From Kitasatospora aureofaciens (GTDB lineage: Bacteria; Actinomycetota; Actinomycetes; Streptomycetales; Streptomycetaceae), in the NCBI RefSeq assembly GCF_001188955.3, contig NZ_JPRF03000032.1, forward strand, positions 310,001 to 374,000: a stretch of DNA of 64,000 nt. The letters are read 5' to 3'. The first letter of the stretch is position 1. Each line of letters opens with the position of its first letter. The notes beneath the pieces were generated by a model that was not told where the DNA came from, ran no database searches, and worked only from the letters and a program-made list of their open reading frames with translations. The position numbers and the translations under genes were made by a program. Of the stretch, positions 1-7,569 are shown piece after piece.

Positions 1-615
1 CACTGGGCCGGCACCCGGGCGGACCTGCTGCACGACGTGCCGGTGCCGGCCGGCCTGGGCCTCGGCGGTCGGGCGCTCGCCGAGCGCGCGCCCACCTGGG
101 TGCCGGACTACCGGGCGGCGACGACCATTTCGCACCACTACGACGCGGCCGTGGCCGCCGAGGACCTGTACGCGATGCTCACCGTCCCGCTGATGGACGG
201 CGGTACCGTGCACGGCGTGGTGTACGCCTCGCTGCGCACCGTCGTGCCGTTCGGGGACGTCCGGATCTGCGCCGTCGGCAAGCTGGCAGCGGCGGCCACC
301 CGGGCGCTCGCCGGAGCTGCGGCCTGGAGCCGGGAGGAGCCCCGGCCGGAGAGGCCCCGATGGGAGAGGCCCCGGCCGGAGAGGCCCCGATCGCAGGTGC
401 CCCGACCGACCGCCCCCGTACCGCCGTTGACCCGGCGCGAGCACGAGGTGCTGCGCTGGGCGGCGACCGGCCGGACCAATCCGGAGATCGCCGCCCAACT
501 GGGCCTCACCTGCAACACCGTGACCGGCTACCTGAAGTCCGCGATGCACAAGCTCGGCGTCCGGAACCGCACCGAACTCGCCCTCACCGCGAAGGAGTCC
601 GGCCTGGTCAGTTGA
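1..615 (+). CDS. GAF-LuxR type transcriptional regulator, 3' part only
   Basis: The frame is open from base 1, so the gene begins upstream of the window and 204 codons are visible. The first part reads like the end of a GAF sensor domain. A Pro/Arg/Glu-rich linker of repeated ERPR words follows. The last 65 residues form a LuxR-type helix-turn-helix: LTRREHEVLRWAATGRTN, then EIAAQLGLT and NTVTGYLKSAMHKLGV. It is probably a cytoplasmic DNA-binding regulator whose GAF domain senses a small ligand, but neither ligand nor target is evident. It is convergent with the acyl-CoA synthetase gene and the two 3' ends overlap by 8 bases. The family call is secure; the function is inferred. Confidence 0.85.
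   Translation, partial: HWAGTRADLLHDVPVPAGLGLGGRALAERAPTWVPDYRAATTISHHYDAAVAAEDLYAMLTVPLMDGGTVHGVVYASLRTVVPFGDVRICAVGKLAAAATRALAGAAAWSREEPRPERPRWERPRPERPRSQVPRPTAPVPPLTRREHEVLRWAATGRTNPEIAAQLGLTCNTVTGYLKSAMHKLGVRNRTELALTAKESGLVS
340..390. repeat. 21-bp direct repeat, 30-bp period, in the regulator linker
   Basis: Bases 340-360 and 370-390 are identical and spaced exactly 30 bp (10 codons) apart, so copy number can change without breaking the frame. They encode the repeated RPERPR words between the GAF and HTH domains. Confidence 0.8.
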
Positions 616-2143
616 CCTGGCGCTCCCGTCCGCTCCAGTACGGCTCGCGCAGCCGGAACTTCTGCAGCTTCCCGGTGGCCGTCCGAGGCAGTGCGTCCCG
701 GAACTCCACCGAGGTCGGCGACTTGTAGCCGGCCAGCCGCTGCTTGCAGTGGGCGATCAACTCCGCCTCGGTGACGGTCCCCTGGCCGTCCCGGAGCACC
801 ACCAGCGCCTTGACCGTCTCGCCCCACTTCTCGTGCGGCACCCCGATCACCGCTGCCTCGGCCACCGCCGGGTGGCCGTACAGGCAGTCCTCCACCTCGA
901 TCGAGGAGACGTTCTCCCCGCCGCTGATGATGACGTCCTTCTTCCGGTCGGAGATGGTGAGTTGGCCGTCGGTGAGGGTGCCGCCGTCGCCGGTGTGGAA
1001 CCAGTCGTCCCGCAGCGCCTCGGCGGTGGCCTCCGGCTGGCGCCAGTAGCCGTCCAGGACGGTGTTGGAGCGCACCAGCACCTCGCCGGACGCGTCGACC
1101 CGCAGTTGGGTGCCCAGCGCGGGGGCGCCGGCCTGCACCAGCTTCTCGGCCCGCTCGGCGGCCGGCAGGGCGTCCCACTCGGCGCGCGAGCGGTTGACGG
1201 TGACGATCGGGGCGGTCTCGGTCAGGCCGTAGAGCTGCATGAACTCCCAGCCCAGCTGCTCCTCGACCTGCTGAACCACCGAGGTGGGCGGCGGCGCGCC
1301 GGCCACGATCATCCGCACCCGGTCCCGGCCGGGCACCGGGCCGTCCCAGTCGGCGGCCGCGTCCAGCACCATCTGCACCACGGCGGGCGCGCCGGACAGG
1401 AAGGTCACCCCGTGCCGCTCGACCCGGCGCAGGATCTCCGCGCCGTCCACCTTGCGCAGCACGATGTGCCGGGCGCCGAGCCCGGTGATCGCGAACGGCA
1501 GGCCCCAGCCGTTGGCGTGGAACATCGGCAGGGTGTGCAGGTACACGTCCCGGTCGCTCGCGCCGTAGTGCAGGCCCATCAGCGTCGCGTTCAGCCAGGC
1601 GTTGCGGTGGGTGATCTGAACGCCCTTGGGGCGGGCGGTGGTTCCGCTGGTGTAATTGATGGTGGCGGTGTCGTTCTCGGAGATCGCGTACCGGCGGGGC
1701 GCGTTGTCGAAGTCGTACAGCAGGGCGTCGCTGTCCGCGCCGATCACGAACTTGTGCTCGGCCACCACCCCGTCGAGCGCGTCGGCGAGTTCGGGATCGA
1801 CCAGCAGGACGGAGGCGCCGCTCTGCTCGACGATGTACGCGACCTCCTCGGCCCGCAGCCGGAAGTTGACCGGCACCAGCACCCGGCCGTACCCGCTCAC
1901 CCCGAAGAAGGAGGTGAGCAGCCGGGCGGAGTTGTGCGACACGATCGCGACCCGCTCTCCCGGCCCGACGCCGAGCCGGTCCAGCCCGGTCGCCTGGGCC
2001 CGGGCGAGTTCGGCGACCCGCCGGTAGCTCAGCTCGCCCCAGGATTCGGCCGGCTGCACCGGCTCGTCGACGATGCCGACCCGGTCGCCGTAGACCAGCT
2101 CGGCCCGGTCGAGGAAGTCCATCACGGAGAGTGGAATCTGCAT
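608..2143 (-). CDS. AMP-dependent acyl-CoA synthetase (ANL superfamily, FadD-like)
   Basis: 511-residue ligase that activates a carboxylic acid through an acyl-adenylate to its CoA thioester. All core motifs are present: phosphate loop YTSGTTARPKG at about residues 164-174, LYGLTET, FHTGDGG, the hinge SDRKKDVIISGGEN, and the C-terminal catalytic lysine in PRTATGKLQKF. The start is placed at ATG 2143 (MQIPLSVMDFLDRAELVYGD), because the 12 residues further upstream do not look like the family. The nearest same-strand gene upstream is the MerR regulator, ending 52 bp away. The acyl chain cannot be deduced; medium-chain or aromatic acids are both possible. Confidence 0.87.
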   Translation of the reverse strand: MQIPLSVMDFLDRAELVYGDRVGIVDEPVQPAESWGELSYRRVAELARAQATGLDRLGVGPGERVAIVSHNSARLLTSFFGVSGYGRVLVPVNFRLRAEEVAYIVEQSGASVLLVDPELADALDGVVAEHKFVIGADSDALLYDFDNAPRRYAISENDTATINYTSGTTARPKGVQITHRNAWLNATLMGLHYGASDRDVYLHTLPMFHANGWGLPFAITGLGARHIVLRKVDGAEILRRVERHGVTFLSGAPAVVQMVLDAAADWDGPVPGRDRVRMIVAGAPPPTSVVQQVEEQLGWEFMQLYGLTETAPIVTVNRSRAEWDALPAAERAEKLVQAGAPALGTQLRVDASGEVLVRSNTVLDGYWRQPEATAEALRDDWFHTGDGGTLTDGQLTISDRKKDVIISGGENVSSIEVEDCLYGHPAVAEAAVIGVPHEKWGETVKALVVLRDGQGTVTEAELIAHCKQRLAGYKSPTSVEFRDALPRTATGKLQKFRLREPYWSGRERQVN

Positions 2144-2195
2144 GCGCCCACTGTCCTCCGCGGTCGGCCCCCTGCACACCCCCGATCGGGGGTGG

Positions 2196-2618
2196 TCACC
2201 CGTCCGTCCGTCTGCCCGGGCCGCTTCCCGGGCCGTTCTCCGGCTCGATCCCCGGCCCTTCCCCAGGCTCGCGGCCGGCCGCCGCCAGCGCCGCGACCAG
2301 CCGGTCCCGGGCGTCGGTCTGGGCGGCGATCCGGCGCTCCAGCACCGCCAGCCGTTCCCGGGCGATCCCCAGCACCCGTTCGGACGGCGGCCGGGACATC
2401 ACGTCCCCGTCCAGGCAGCCCAGCAGCGGCCGCAGGTCCTCCAGGGTGAGCCCGGCGGCCACCAGGGCGCGGATGTTGCGCACCCGCACCACCGCCGGCT
2501 CCCCGTACTCCCGGTAGCCGTTGGCCGCCCGCTCGGAGTCGATCAGCCCGGCCTGCTCGTAGTGCCGCAGCGCCCGGGCCGTACTGCCCGTCCGCCGTGC
2601 CAGCTCCCCGATCAGCAC
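2196..2618 (-). CDS. MerR family transcriptional regulator
   Basis: 140 residues. The N-terminal winged helix-turn-helix is typical of MerR proteins (IGELARRTGSTARALRHYE, then NGYREY) and is followed by the dimerisation helix. There is no metal-binding cysteine set, so it belongs to the general rather than the metal-sensing branch. The GTG at 2618 is chosen because it starts the conserved core and lies 20 bp after the stop of the SDR gene, indicating one SDR-MerR transcript. The C-terminal 30 residues are Gly/Pro/Glu-rich. The dyad at 3419-3440 in front of the SDR gene is its likely operator, which would make the pair an autoregulated operon. The ligand is unknown. Confidence 0.85.
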   Translation of the reverse strand: MLIGELARRTGSTARALRHYEQAGLIDSERAANGYREYGEPAVVRVRNIRALVAAGLTLEDLRPLLGCLDGDVMSRPPSERVLGIARERLAVLERRIAAQTDARDRLVAALAAAGREPGEGPGIEPENGPGSGPGRRTDG

Positions 2619-2638
2619 CCCTACCGCGCCCCCGCCCG

Positions 2639-3403
2639 TCAGCCCACCAGTGCGCCCCCGTCCACCGACAACACTACGCCGGTCACGAACGAGGCCTGCG
2701 GCGAGGCGAGTTGGGTGATCGCCCAGGCCACCTCGGCGGGCCGGCCGATCCGGCCCAGCGGGGTGTGCGCCAGCTGCCACGCGCGGATCGCCGCCGACTG
2801 CTCGGGGCCGTGACCGGCGTGCTCGCCGATCGGGGTGTCGATCGCCCCGGGCGCCACCGCCACCACCCGGATGCCGCGCGGCGCCAGCTCCACCGCCCAG
2901 CTGCGGGTGATCGTCTCCAGCGCGGCCTTGCCCGCCGCGTACACCGCGTTGCCCGGCCAGCCGCGCTGCCCCACGGCCGTGCTGACGTTGACCACCACCC
3001 CCCGGCTCTCGCCGAGCGCCGGCAGCGCGGCCTGCCCGAGCAGGACCGGGGCGACCAGGTTGGTGGCCAGCAGCGTCTCGATGCCCGCCCGCCGGTAGCC
3101 GCCGACGGCCTGCCCGCTCTGCACGATGCCGGCGTTGTTCACCAGCACGTCGAGCCGCCCGTACCGCTCCAGGGCCGCTCCCACGATCGTCTCCGGCGCG
3201 TCCGGTCCGGTGACGTCCGCGACCAGCGGCTCGATCAGCCCCGGGTGCGCGGCCGCCGTCTCCGCCAGCGGCTCCGCCCGCCGGCCCACTGCCACCACCC
3301 GGGCACCCTCGGCCGCGAAGGCGCGCGCGGTCTCCCGCCCGATCCCCGTCCCGGCCCCGGTGACCACCACGACCCGCTGCTCCACCACGTTCTCGTCGTT
3401 CAT
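2639..3403 (-). CDS. short-chain dehydrogenase/reductase
   Basis: 254-residue classical SDR. The cofactor motif TGAGTGIG lies at residues 15-22, NNAG at 89-92, and the catalytic Ser141, Tyr155 and Lys159 are in place (YAAGK). Arg-Arg after the second beta strand suggests NADP(H) preference. The protein would reversibly oxidise an alcohol or reduce a carbonyl; the substrate cannot be read from sequence. It is the first gene of an operon with the downstream MerR regulator and is divergent from the GNAT gene at 3531. Confidence 0.9.
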   Translation of the reverse strand: MNDENVVEQRVVVVTGAGTGIGRETARAFAAEGARVVAVGRRAEPLAETAAAHPGLIEPLVADVTGPDAPETIVGAALERYGRLDVLVNNAGIVQSGQAVGGYRRAGIETLLATNLVAPVLLGQAALPALGESRGVVVNVSTAVGQRGWPGNAVYAAGKAALETITRSWAVELAPRGIRVVAVAPGAIDTPIGEHAGHGPEQSAAIRAWQLAHTPLGRIGRPAEVAWAITQLASPQASFVTGVVLSVDGGALVG

Positions 3404-3418
3404 GCCGGGAAGCCTCCG

Positions 3419-3443
3419 ACCCTGCCGCCAGCGTCAGGGTCAA
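3419..3443 (-). promoter_or_regulatory. MerR-type promoter dyad in front of the SDR-merR operon
   Basis: Bases 3419-3440 form the imperfect dyad ACCCTG-N10-CAGGGT. On the minus strand TTGACC (3443-3438) gives a -35 box overlapping its edge. MerR activators typically bind a dyad between over-spaced -35 and -10 boxes. The -10 is not clear, so the exact promoter is inferred. Confidence 0.6.
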
Positions 3444-3530
3444 GCGCGGGACCGCAACCGAGCGGCAGCCCACGACCGTCCGTCAGGGAGATCGTCGAGT
3501 ACGGTTCCGAACCCAGGGGGAGACCGCCGA

Positions 3531-4091
3531 ATGACCGTCACAGTGAACACCCGCCCGACGGCGGAGGGCCTGCTGCTGCGCCCCTTCGAGGACGCCGACG
3601 CACCGGCCCTGATCGAGGCCTACCGGGACGACACGCTGCGCCGCTTCACCCGCGTCCCGGTGACCGACGCCGAGCAGGCCGCGCGCTGGCTGGGCATCCA
3701 GTACGAGGGCCGGGCGGCGGGCACCCGCTACTCCTTCGCCGTCCTGGAAGCCGGTGAACTGGTCGCCAACGTGGCGCTCAAGCGCGGCGCCCCGGGCGGG
3801 GCCACGGCCGAGGTGGGGTACTGGACGGCGGCCCCGGCGCGTGGCCGGGGCGTGGCCCCGCGCGCGGTGGAGGCGCTCACCGCCTGGGCCTTCGCCGCCT
3901 TCGCCGAGGACGGCCTGCGCCGGATCGACCTGCTGCACCAGGTGGACAACATCGCCTCCTGCAGGGTGGCGGAGAAGAGCGGTTACGTCTTCCAGGAACT
4001 GCTGACCGCCCTCCCGCCGGAGTTCCCGCTGGACGGCCACCGGCACTCCCGGAAAGCGCTGGACGTGATCGAACGGCACGGGTCAGAGTGA
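3531..4091 (+). CDS. GNAT family N-acetyltransferase (RimJ/RimL-like)
   Basis: 186 residues with the acetyl-CoA fold of the RimJ/RimL branch: LLLRPFEDADAPALIEAY at the N-terminus, the beta4 segment AEVGYWTAAPARGRGVAPRA, which replaces the classical Q/RxxGxG/A, and the C-terminal NIASCRVAEKSGYVFQEL. Such enzymes acetylate amines on proteins, antibiotics or small molecules; the substrate is unknown. ATG 3531 is preceded by a GGGGGAGA ribosome-binding sequence. A VOC gene follows 4 bp after its stop, so the two are probably co-transcribed. Confidence 0.85.
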   Translation: MTVTVNTRPTAEGLLLRPFEDADAPALIEAYRDDTLRRFTRVPVTDAEQAARWLGIQYEGRAAGTRYSFAVLEAGELVANVALKRGAPGGATAEVGYWTAAPARGRGVAPRAVEALTAWAFAAFAEDGLRRIDLLHQVDNIASCRVAEKSGYVFQELLTALPPEFPLDGHRHSRKALDVIERHGSE

Positions 4092-4095
4092 GCGC

Positions 4096-4482
4096 ATGGC
4101 TTCTCTGGTACGGCACGTGACGATCGACTGCGCCGATCCCCACGCCCTCGCCGCCTTCTGGGCGCAGGCGCTGGACGGCACGGTGGGCGAGGACGACAAC
4201 CCGGGAGACGAGGAGGCGGTGGTGAACTCCGAGGGCGCCTCGCTGCTCTTCATCCGGGTGCCCGAGGGCAAGTCGGTGAAGAACCGGGTCCACCTCGACC
4301 TCCAGCCGCAGGACCGCAGCCGGGACGAGGAGGTCGAGCGCCTGGTCGCCCTGGGCGCCACGGTGCTGGCGGACCTCCGCCGCCCGGACGGCACCGGCTG
4401 GGTCACCCTGGCCGACCCGGAGGGCAACGAGCTGTGCGTCGAGCGCAGCCACGCCGAGCGGGTCGCCACCGGCGCCGCCTGA
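4096..4482 (+). CDS. VOC superfamily (glyoxalase/bleomycin resistance-like) protein
   Basis: 128 residues forming one VOC unit of paired beta-alpha-beta-beta-beta modules. It starts MASLVRHVTIDCADPHALAAF, shows KNRVHLDLQP in the middle and ends DPEGNELCVE, the signature of the actinobacterial glyoxalase-like subfamily. Members bind metal or small ligands and act as lyases, dioxygenases or drug-binding proteins; no specific role is supported here. It lies 4 bp downstream of the acetyltransferase gene, and a strong hairpin follows at 4522. Confidence 0.85.
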   Translation: MASLVRHVTIDCADPHALAAFWAQALDGTVGEDDNPGDEEAVVNSEGASLLFIRVPEGKSVKNRVHLDLQPQDRSRDEEVERLVALGATVLADLRRPDGTGWVTLADPEGNELCVERSHAERVATGAA

Positions 4483-4521
4483 GCCCGGCTAAGAGCCCGG
4501 AAGGGCCGTCACACGACAGGC

Positions 4522-4550
4522 CGAGCCCCCGGGCCGCCGCCGGGGGCTCG
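4522..4550 (+). terminator. hairpin after the GNAT-VOC operon
   Basis: An 11-bp perfect stem (CGAGCCCCCGG with its complement) and a 7-base loop, starting 40 bp after the VOC stop. No U-tract, as is usual in streptomycetes. Confidence 0.7.
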
Positions 4551-4611
4551 GTCGATAATCGACCCTGTCCGACGCCATCGCGTCCACCCCGGCAACCAGG
4601 GCAGGTACCCC

Positions 4612-5268
4612 ATGGCCAGAATCGCCGTGATCGGCGCCAACGGCACCATCGGCAGCGCCGTCGTCGAGGAGGCGGCGGCGCGCGGGCACGAGGTCACCGC
4701 GGTCGTCCGCGACCCGGACCGCTACCGGGGCGGGGCCGCCTCGGTGGAGCGCGGCGACGTGCTCGAACCGGCTGACGTGGCCCGGGTGGCGGCCGGCCGG
4801 GACGTCCTGGTGAGCGCCGTCGGCGGCGGCGACGGCCCGGGCCACCTGACGCTGATCGAACCCGCCGCCCGCTCGCTGGTCGAGGGCCTGCGCTCGCTCG
4901 TCGGCGGCGCGCCCCGGCTGGTCGCGGTCGGCGGCGCGGGCAGCCTGGAGACCGCGCCGGGGGTGCGGGTCTGGGACACCCCGGGCCTGCCGGAGCCGAT
5001 CCTGCAGATCATGCACGCCCACGGCGAGGCGCTGGACTACTACCGGACGGTCTCCGACATCCGCTGGACGGTGCTCAGCCCGGCCGCCGAGATCGGCCCG
5101 GGGGAGCGGACCGGCCGCTACCGGACCGGCCTGGAGCAACTGCTCACCGACGGCGAGGGCCGCAGCTGGATCTCGGTGCCGGACTACGCGGTCGCCCTGG
5201 TGGACGAGATCGAGCAGCCCGAGCACATCGGCGAGCGCTTCACCTGCTGCGCCTCAGGGCGTGCCTGA
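4612..5268 (+). CDS. NAD(P)H-binding Rossmann-fold protein
   Basis: 218 residues opening with MARIAVIGANGTIGSAVVEEA, the GxxGxxG dinucleotide motif of atypical SDR/NmrA-like proteins. The rest matches NAD(P)-binding domain families (VRDPDRY, then LVAVGGAGSL). The active-site Tyr-x-x-x-Lys of classical SDRs is not evident, so it may be a reductase of flavin-like or quinone substrates or a redox-sensing regulator. The residues around IRWTVLSPAAEIGPGERTG are characteristic of this group. It stands alone between a terminator and the convergent dioxygenase gene. Confidence 0.82.
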   Translation: MARIAVIGANGTIGSAVVEEAAARGHEVTAVVRDPDRYRGGAASVERGDVLEPADVARVAAGRDVLVSAVGGGDGPGHLTLIEPAARSLVEGLRSLVGGAPRLVAVGGAGSLETAPGVRVWDTPGLPEPILQIMHAHGEALDYYRTVSDIRWTVLSPAAEIGPGERTGRYRTGLEQLLTDGEGRSWISVPDYAVALVDEIEQPEHIGERFTCCASGRA

Positions 5269-5282
5269 CGCGGATGACCCGT

Positions 5283-6065
5283 TCAGCCCAGCTGGATCGA
5301 CCGCTTGGCCAGCCCCATCCAGAACCCGTCGATCACGCTGCGCTGGCTGCCGAGGTCGGCCTCGCCCGCACCGAGGGTGACGAACAGCGGGGCGAAGTGC
5401 TCGGTGCGCGGGTGCGCCAGCCGCCCGGCCGGGGCCTTGTGCTCGAAGTCGAGCAGCGCGTCCAGGTCGTGGGCGTCCAGCGCGCGCCTGCCCCAGTCGT
5501 CGAACTCGGCCATCACCGAGCTGATCCGGCCGTCGCTGCTGAGTGCCCGCAGGTTGTGGGTGAAGAAGCCGCTGCCGATGATCAGCACGCCCTCGTCCCG
5601 CAGCGGCGCGAGCCGGCGGCCGATCTCCAGCAGGCGCTGGGGGTCCAGGGTGGGCATGGAGATCTGCAGCACCGGGATGTCGGCCTCCGGGAACATCTCC
5701 ACCAGCGGCACGTAGGCCCCGTGGTCGAGCCCCCGGCCGGGGATGTCCTGGACGGGCGTGCCGGGGGCGCGCAGCAGCTTGCGCACGCGCTCGGCCAGCT
5801 CCGGCGCGCCGGGGGCGGGGTACCGAACCGTGTAGTAGTGCTCGGGGAAGCCCCAGAAGTCGTACACCAGCGGGACGGTGGTGACGGCGCCGACGGCGAG
5901 CGGGGCCTCCTCCCAGTGGGCGGAGACCATCAGGACGGCCTTGGGACGCGGCAGGTCGGCGGACCAGGCGGACAGCTCGCCCGGCCAGATCGGGTCGTCG
6001 GCGAGCGGCGGCGCGCCGTGCGACAGGTACAGGGCGGGCATGCGCTCGGGGGCCGCGGCGCTCAT
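5283..6065 (-). CDS. extradiol ring-cleavage dioxygenase, LigB/DODA class
   Basis: 260 residues of the class III extradiol dioxygenase family (LigB fold, 4,5-DOPA dioxygenase-like), which opens catechol-type rings with a non-haem divalent metal. Metal-ligand histidines are visible in LYLSHGAPPL near the N-terminus, SAHWEE, GLDHGAYVPL and HFAPLFVT. The start is set at ATG 6065 (MSAAAPERMPALYLSHGAPP), because the 42 upstream codons run through the divergent control region. It is divergent from a MarR gene, and two palindromic operators lie between them. A catechol or quinone detoxification role is inferred; the native substrate is unknown. Confidence 0.85.
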   Translation of the reverse strand: MSAAAPERMPALYLSHGAPPLADDPIWPGELSAWSADLPRPKAVLMVSAHWEEAPLAVGAVTTVPLVYDFWGFPEHYYTVRYPAPGAPELAERVRKLLRAPGTPVQDIPGRGLDHGAYVPLVEMFPEADIPVLQISMPTLDPQRLLEIGRRLAPLRDEGVLIIGSGFFTHNLRALSSDGRISSVMAEFDDWGRRALDAHDLDALLDFEHKAPAGRLAHPRTEHFAPLFVTLGAGEADLGSQRSVIDGFWMGLAKRSIQLG

Positions 6066-6107
6066 GGCGTCCTCCTCGGGATCGGTCGGGGGCTTGGGGG
6101 CCAAGTA

Positions 6108-6121
6108 GTTCAAATTTGAAC
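6108..6121. promoter_or_regulatory. MarR-type operator 1 (GTTCAAATTTGAAC)
   Basis: Perfect 14-bp palindrome 42 bp upstream of the dioxygenase start, in the dioxygenase/marR divergent region. An identical 14-mer is at 27588-27601 in front of the DoxX gene. Confidence 0.75.
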
Positions 6122-6146
6122 CTATACCGACCGACCGTACACCTTC

Positions 6147-6160
6147 GTTCGAATTTGAAC
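6147..6160. promoter_or_regulatory. MarR-type operator 2 (GTTCGAATTTGAAC)
   Basis: Palindrome with one mismatched pair, 39 bp from operator 1 and 21 bp upstream of the marR start. The variant base is mirrored in the DoxX-associated site at 27548 (GTTCAAATTCGAAC, the same sequence read on the other strand). Confidence 0.75.
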
Positions 6161-6181
6161 AACAGGAGTAGGCTTCACCCC

Positions 6182-6658
6182 ATGTCCGCACTGAACGAAC
6201 CCCGCTGGCTCGACCGGGACGAGATGGCCGCCTGGCGGGGCTTCGTCGTCGCGAGCAACCTGCTCAACCGGCGGCTGGAGCGCCAGCTCAAGGAGGACTC
6301 CGGCCTCTCCCACCAGCAGTACGAGATCCTGGTGCACCTGTCCGCCGCCCCCGGCGACTCGCTGCGGATGACCGAACTCGCCGACAAGCTGGTCACCTCC
6401 AAGAGCGGACTGACCTACCAGGTCACCCAGCTGGAGCGGATGGGCCTGGTCGCCCGCCGCTCCTGCCCCAGCGACGTGCGCGGCGTCATCGCCGAACTCA
6501 CCGGCCAGGGCCGGGAGATGATCCGCCGGGCCGCGCCCGGACACGTCGCCCTGGTGCGCGAGCTGCTGATCGACGTGCTCACCCGCGAGCAGCTGGCCGT
6601 CCTCGCCGAGAGCCTCGGCGCGGTCAGCGCCCGGCTGCGCCAGGACGACGTTCCGTAG
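6182..6658 (+). CDS. MarR family transcriptional regulator
   Basis: 158 residues of the MarR winged-helix family: dimerisation helix MAAWRGFVVASNLLNRRLER, HTH around YEILVHLSAAPGDSLRMTELADKLVTSKSGLTYQVTQLERMGLV in pieces, and the wing RRSCPSDVRGVIAELT. ATG 6182 follows an ACAGGAG ribosome-binding sequence. It is divergent from the dioxygenase gene and overlooks two palindromes, so it very likely represses both itself and that gene. The same palindromes precede the DoxX gene at 27.7 kb, suggesting a second target. MarR proteins controlling dioxygenase and DoxX genes in other bacteria, such as MhqR of B. subtilis, respond to quinones; that ligand is an inference here. Confidence 0.9.
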   Translation: MSALNEPRWLDRDEMAAWRGFVVASNLLNRRLERQLKEDSGLSHQQYEILVHLSAAPGDSLRMTELADKLVTSKSGLTYQVTQLERMGLVARRSCPSDVRGVIAELTGQGREMIRRAAPGHVALVRELLIDVLTREQLAVLAESLGAVSARLRQDDVP

Positions 6659-6814
6659 CGGGCGCCGGATCGACACCCGCCGCGGCGAAGGGCGCAGATG
6701 CGGGCCGGGCAAGCGAAGCTCCCGCTCGGCCGCTGATTCCGCGCACGAACCGCTTGCCCGGGGCCGCTGCTCGCCCGCGCGAACCGCTCGCCGGGGGCGG
6801 CGTTCCGTGTCAAC

Positions 6815-7342
6815 ATGCCCCGTATGGGGACGATTCTGCACGGCACCCTGGTCACCCTCCGCCCGGCCACCGCCGACGACATCCCGGCACTGGCGGCGAT
6901 CCGCAGCACGCCCGAGGTGTTCGCCCGCTGGCGCGGCGGCGACGACCTGGTCGACGAGGTCGCCGAGGACCTGGAATCGCCCGACACCGAGACCTTCGCG
7001 ATCGAGCTGGGCGGCCGGGTGGTCGGCGCCGTCCAGTGGTACGCCAACAACGACGACGAGTACCGGCACGCCGGGATGGACCTCTACCTGGAGCCGTCGG
7101 TGCACGGCCTGGGGCTGGGCACCGACGCCGTGCGCACCATGGCCCGGCACCTGGTGCACGACCACCACTACCACCGGCTGGTGATCGACCCGGCCGCGGA
7201 CAACCTCGCCGCGATCCGCTGCTACACCAAGGTGGGCTTCCGCCCGGTCGGCACCATGCGCCAGTACGAGCGCGGGCCGGACGGAAGCTGGCACGACAAC
7301 CTGCTGATGGATCTGCTCGCGGACGAACTGTCGGACGGCTGA
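6815..7342 (+). CDS. GNAT family N-acetyltransferase (AAC(6')-like branch)
   Basis: 175 residues. The acetyl-CoA site reads LEPSVHGLGLGTDAVRTMARHL and the C-terminal signature IDPAADNLAAIRCYTKVGFRPVG is clear. The fold resembles the branch that contains aminoglycoside 6'-acetyltransferases, but resistance cannot be claimed from sequence. The start is ambiguous between ATG 6815 and ATG 6824 (MGTILHGTLVTLRP); the upstream sequence has no strong ribosome-binding site for either. It is monocistronic, with 156 bp behind the MarR gene. Confidence 0.83.
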   Translation: MPRMGTILHGTLVTLRPATADDIPALAAIRSTPEVFARWRGGDDLVDEVAEDLESPDTETFAIELGGRVVGAVQWYANNDDEYRHAGMDLYLEPSVHGLGLGTDAVRTMARHLVHDHHYHRLVIDPAADNLAAIRCYTKVGFRPVGTMRQYERGPDGSWHDNLLMDLLADELSDG

Positions 7343-7379
7343 CGGAAGTTCACCGGCCCCTCGGCGCCCGGTGCAAGGG

Positions 7380-7430
7380 TGTACAGACATCTTGTCAGCC
7401 AACTGTCCTGACCTGTACAGACACCTCGTC
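7380..7430. repeat. pair of TGTACAGACAyCTyGTC direct repeats
   Basis: Bases 7380-7396 and 7414-7430 match at 15 of 17 positions and start 34 bp apart, about three helical turns. They lie 140-190 bp upstream of the secreted phosphodiesterase gene and look like a two-site operator. Confidence 0.5.
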
Positions 7431-7569
7431 GCCACAGGAGCGATCGAAACTGATCGCCTGCCGTTCTTCCCCTGGTACCGAGCAGTAGCTAGCGTTCCCC
7501 CGCCAATCCCCGGCGGCCGCACCCCGGCCCGGCCGGGCCCCACCGGATTGACGGACCAGGAGAACGCCC

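Noticed and set aside
749..2449. 566-codon plus-strand frame over the acyl-CoA synthetase
   Set aside because: Antisense shadow with no recognisable domain; the minus-strand gene carries all catalytic motifs.
6815..7342. Aminoglycoside resistance acetyltransferase
   Set aside because: The fold matches, but nothing in the sequence or context specifies an aminoglycoside substrate.
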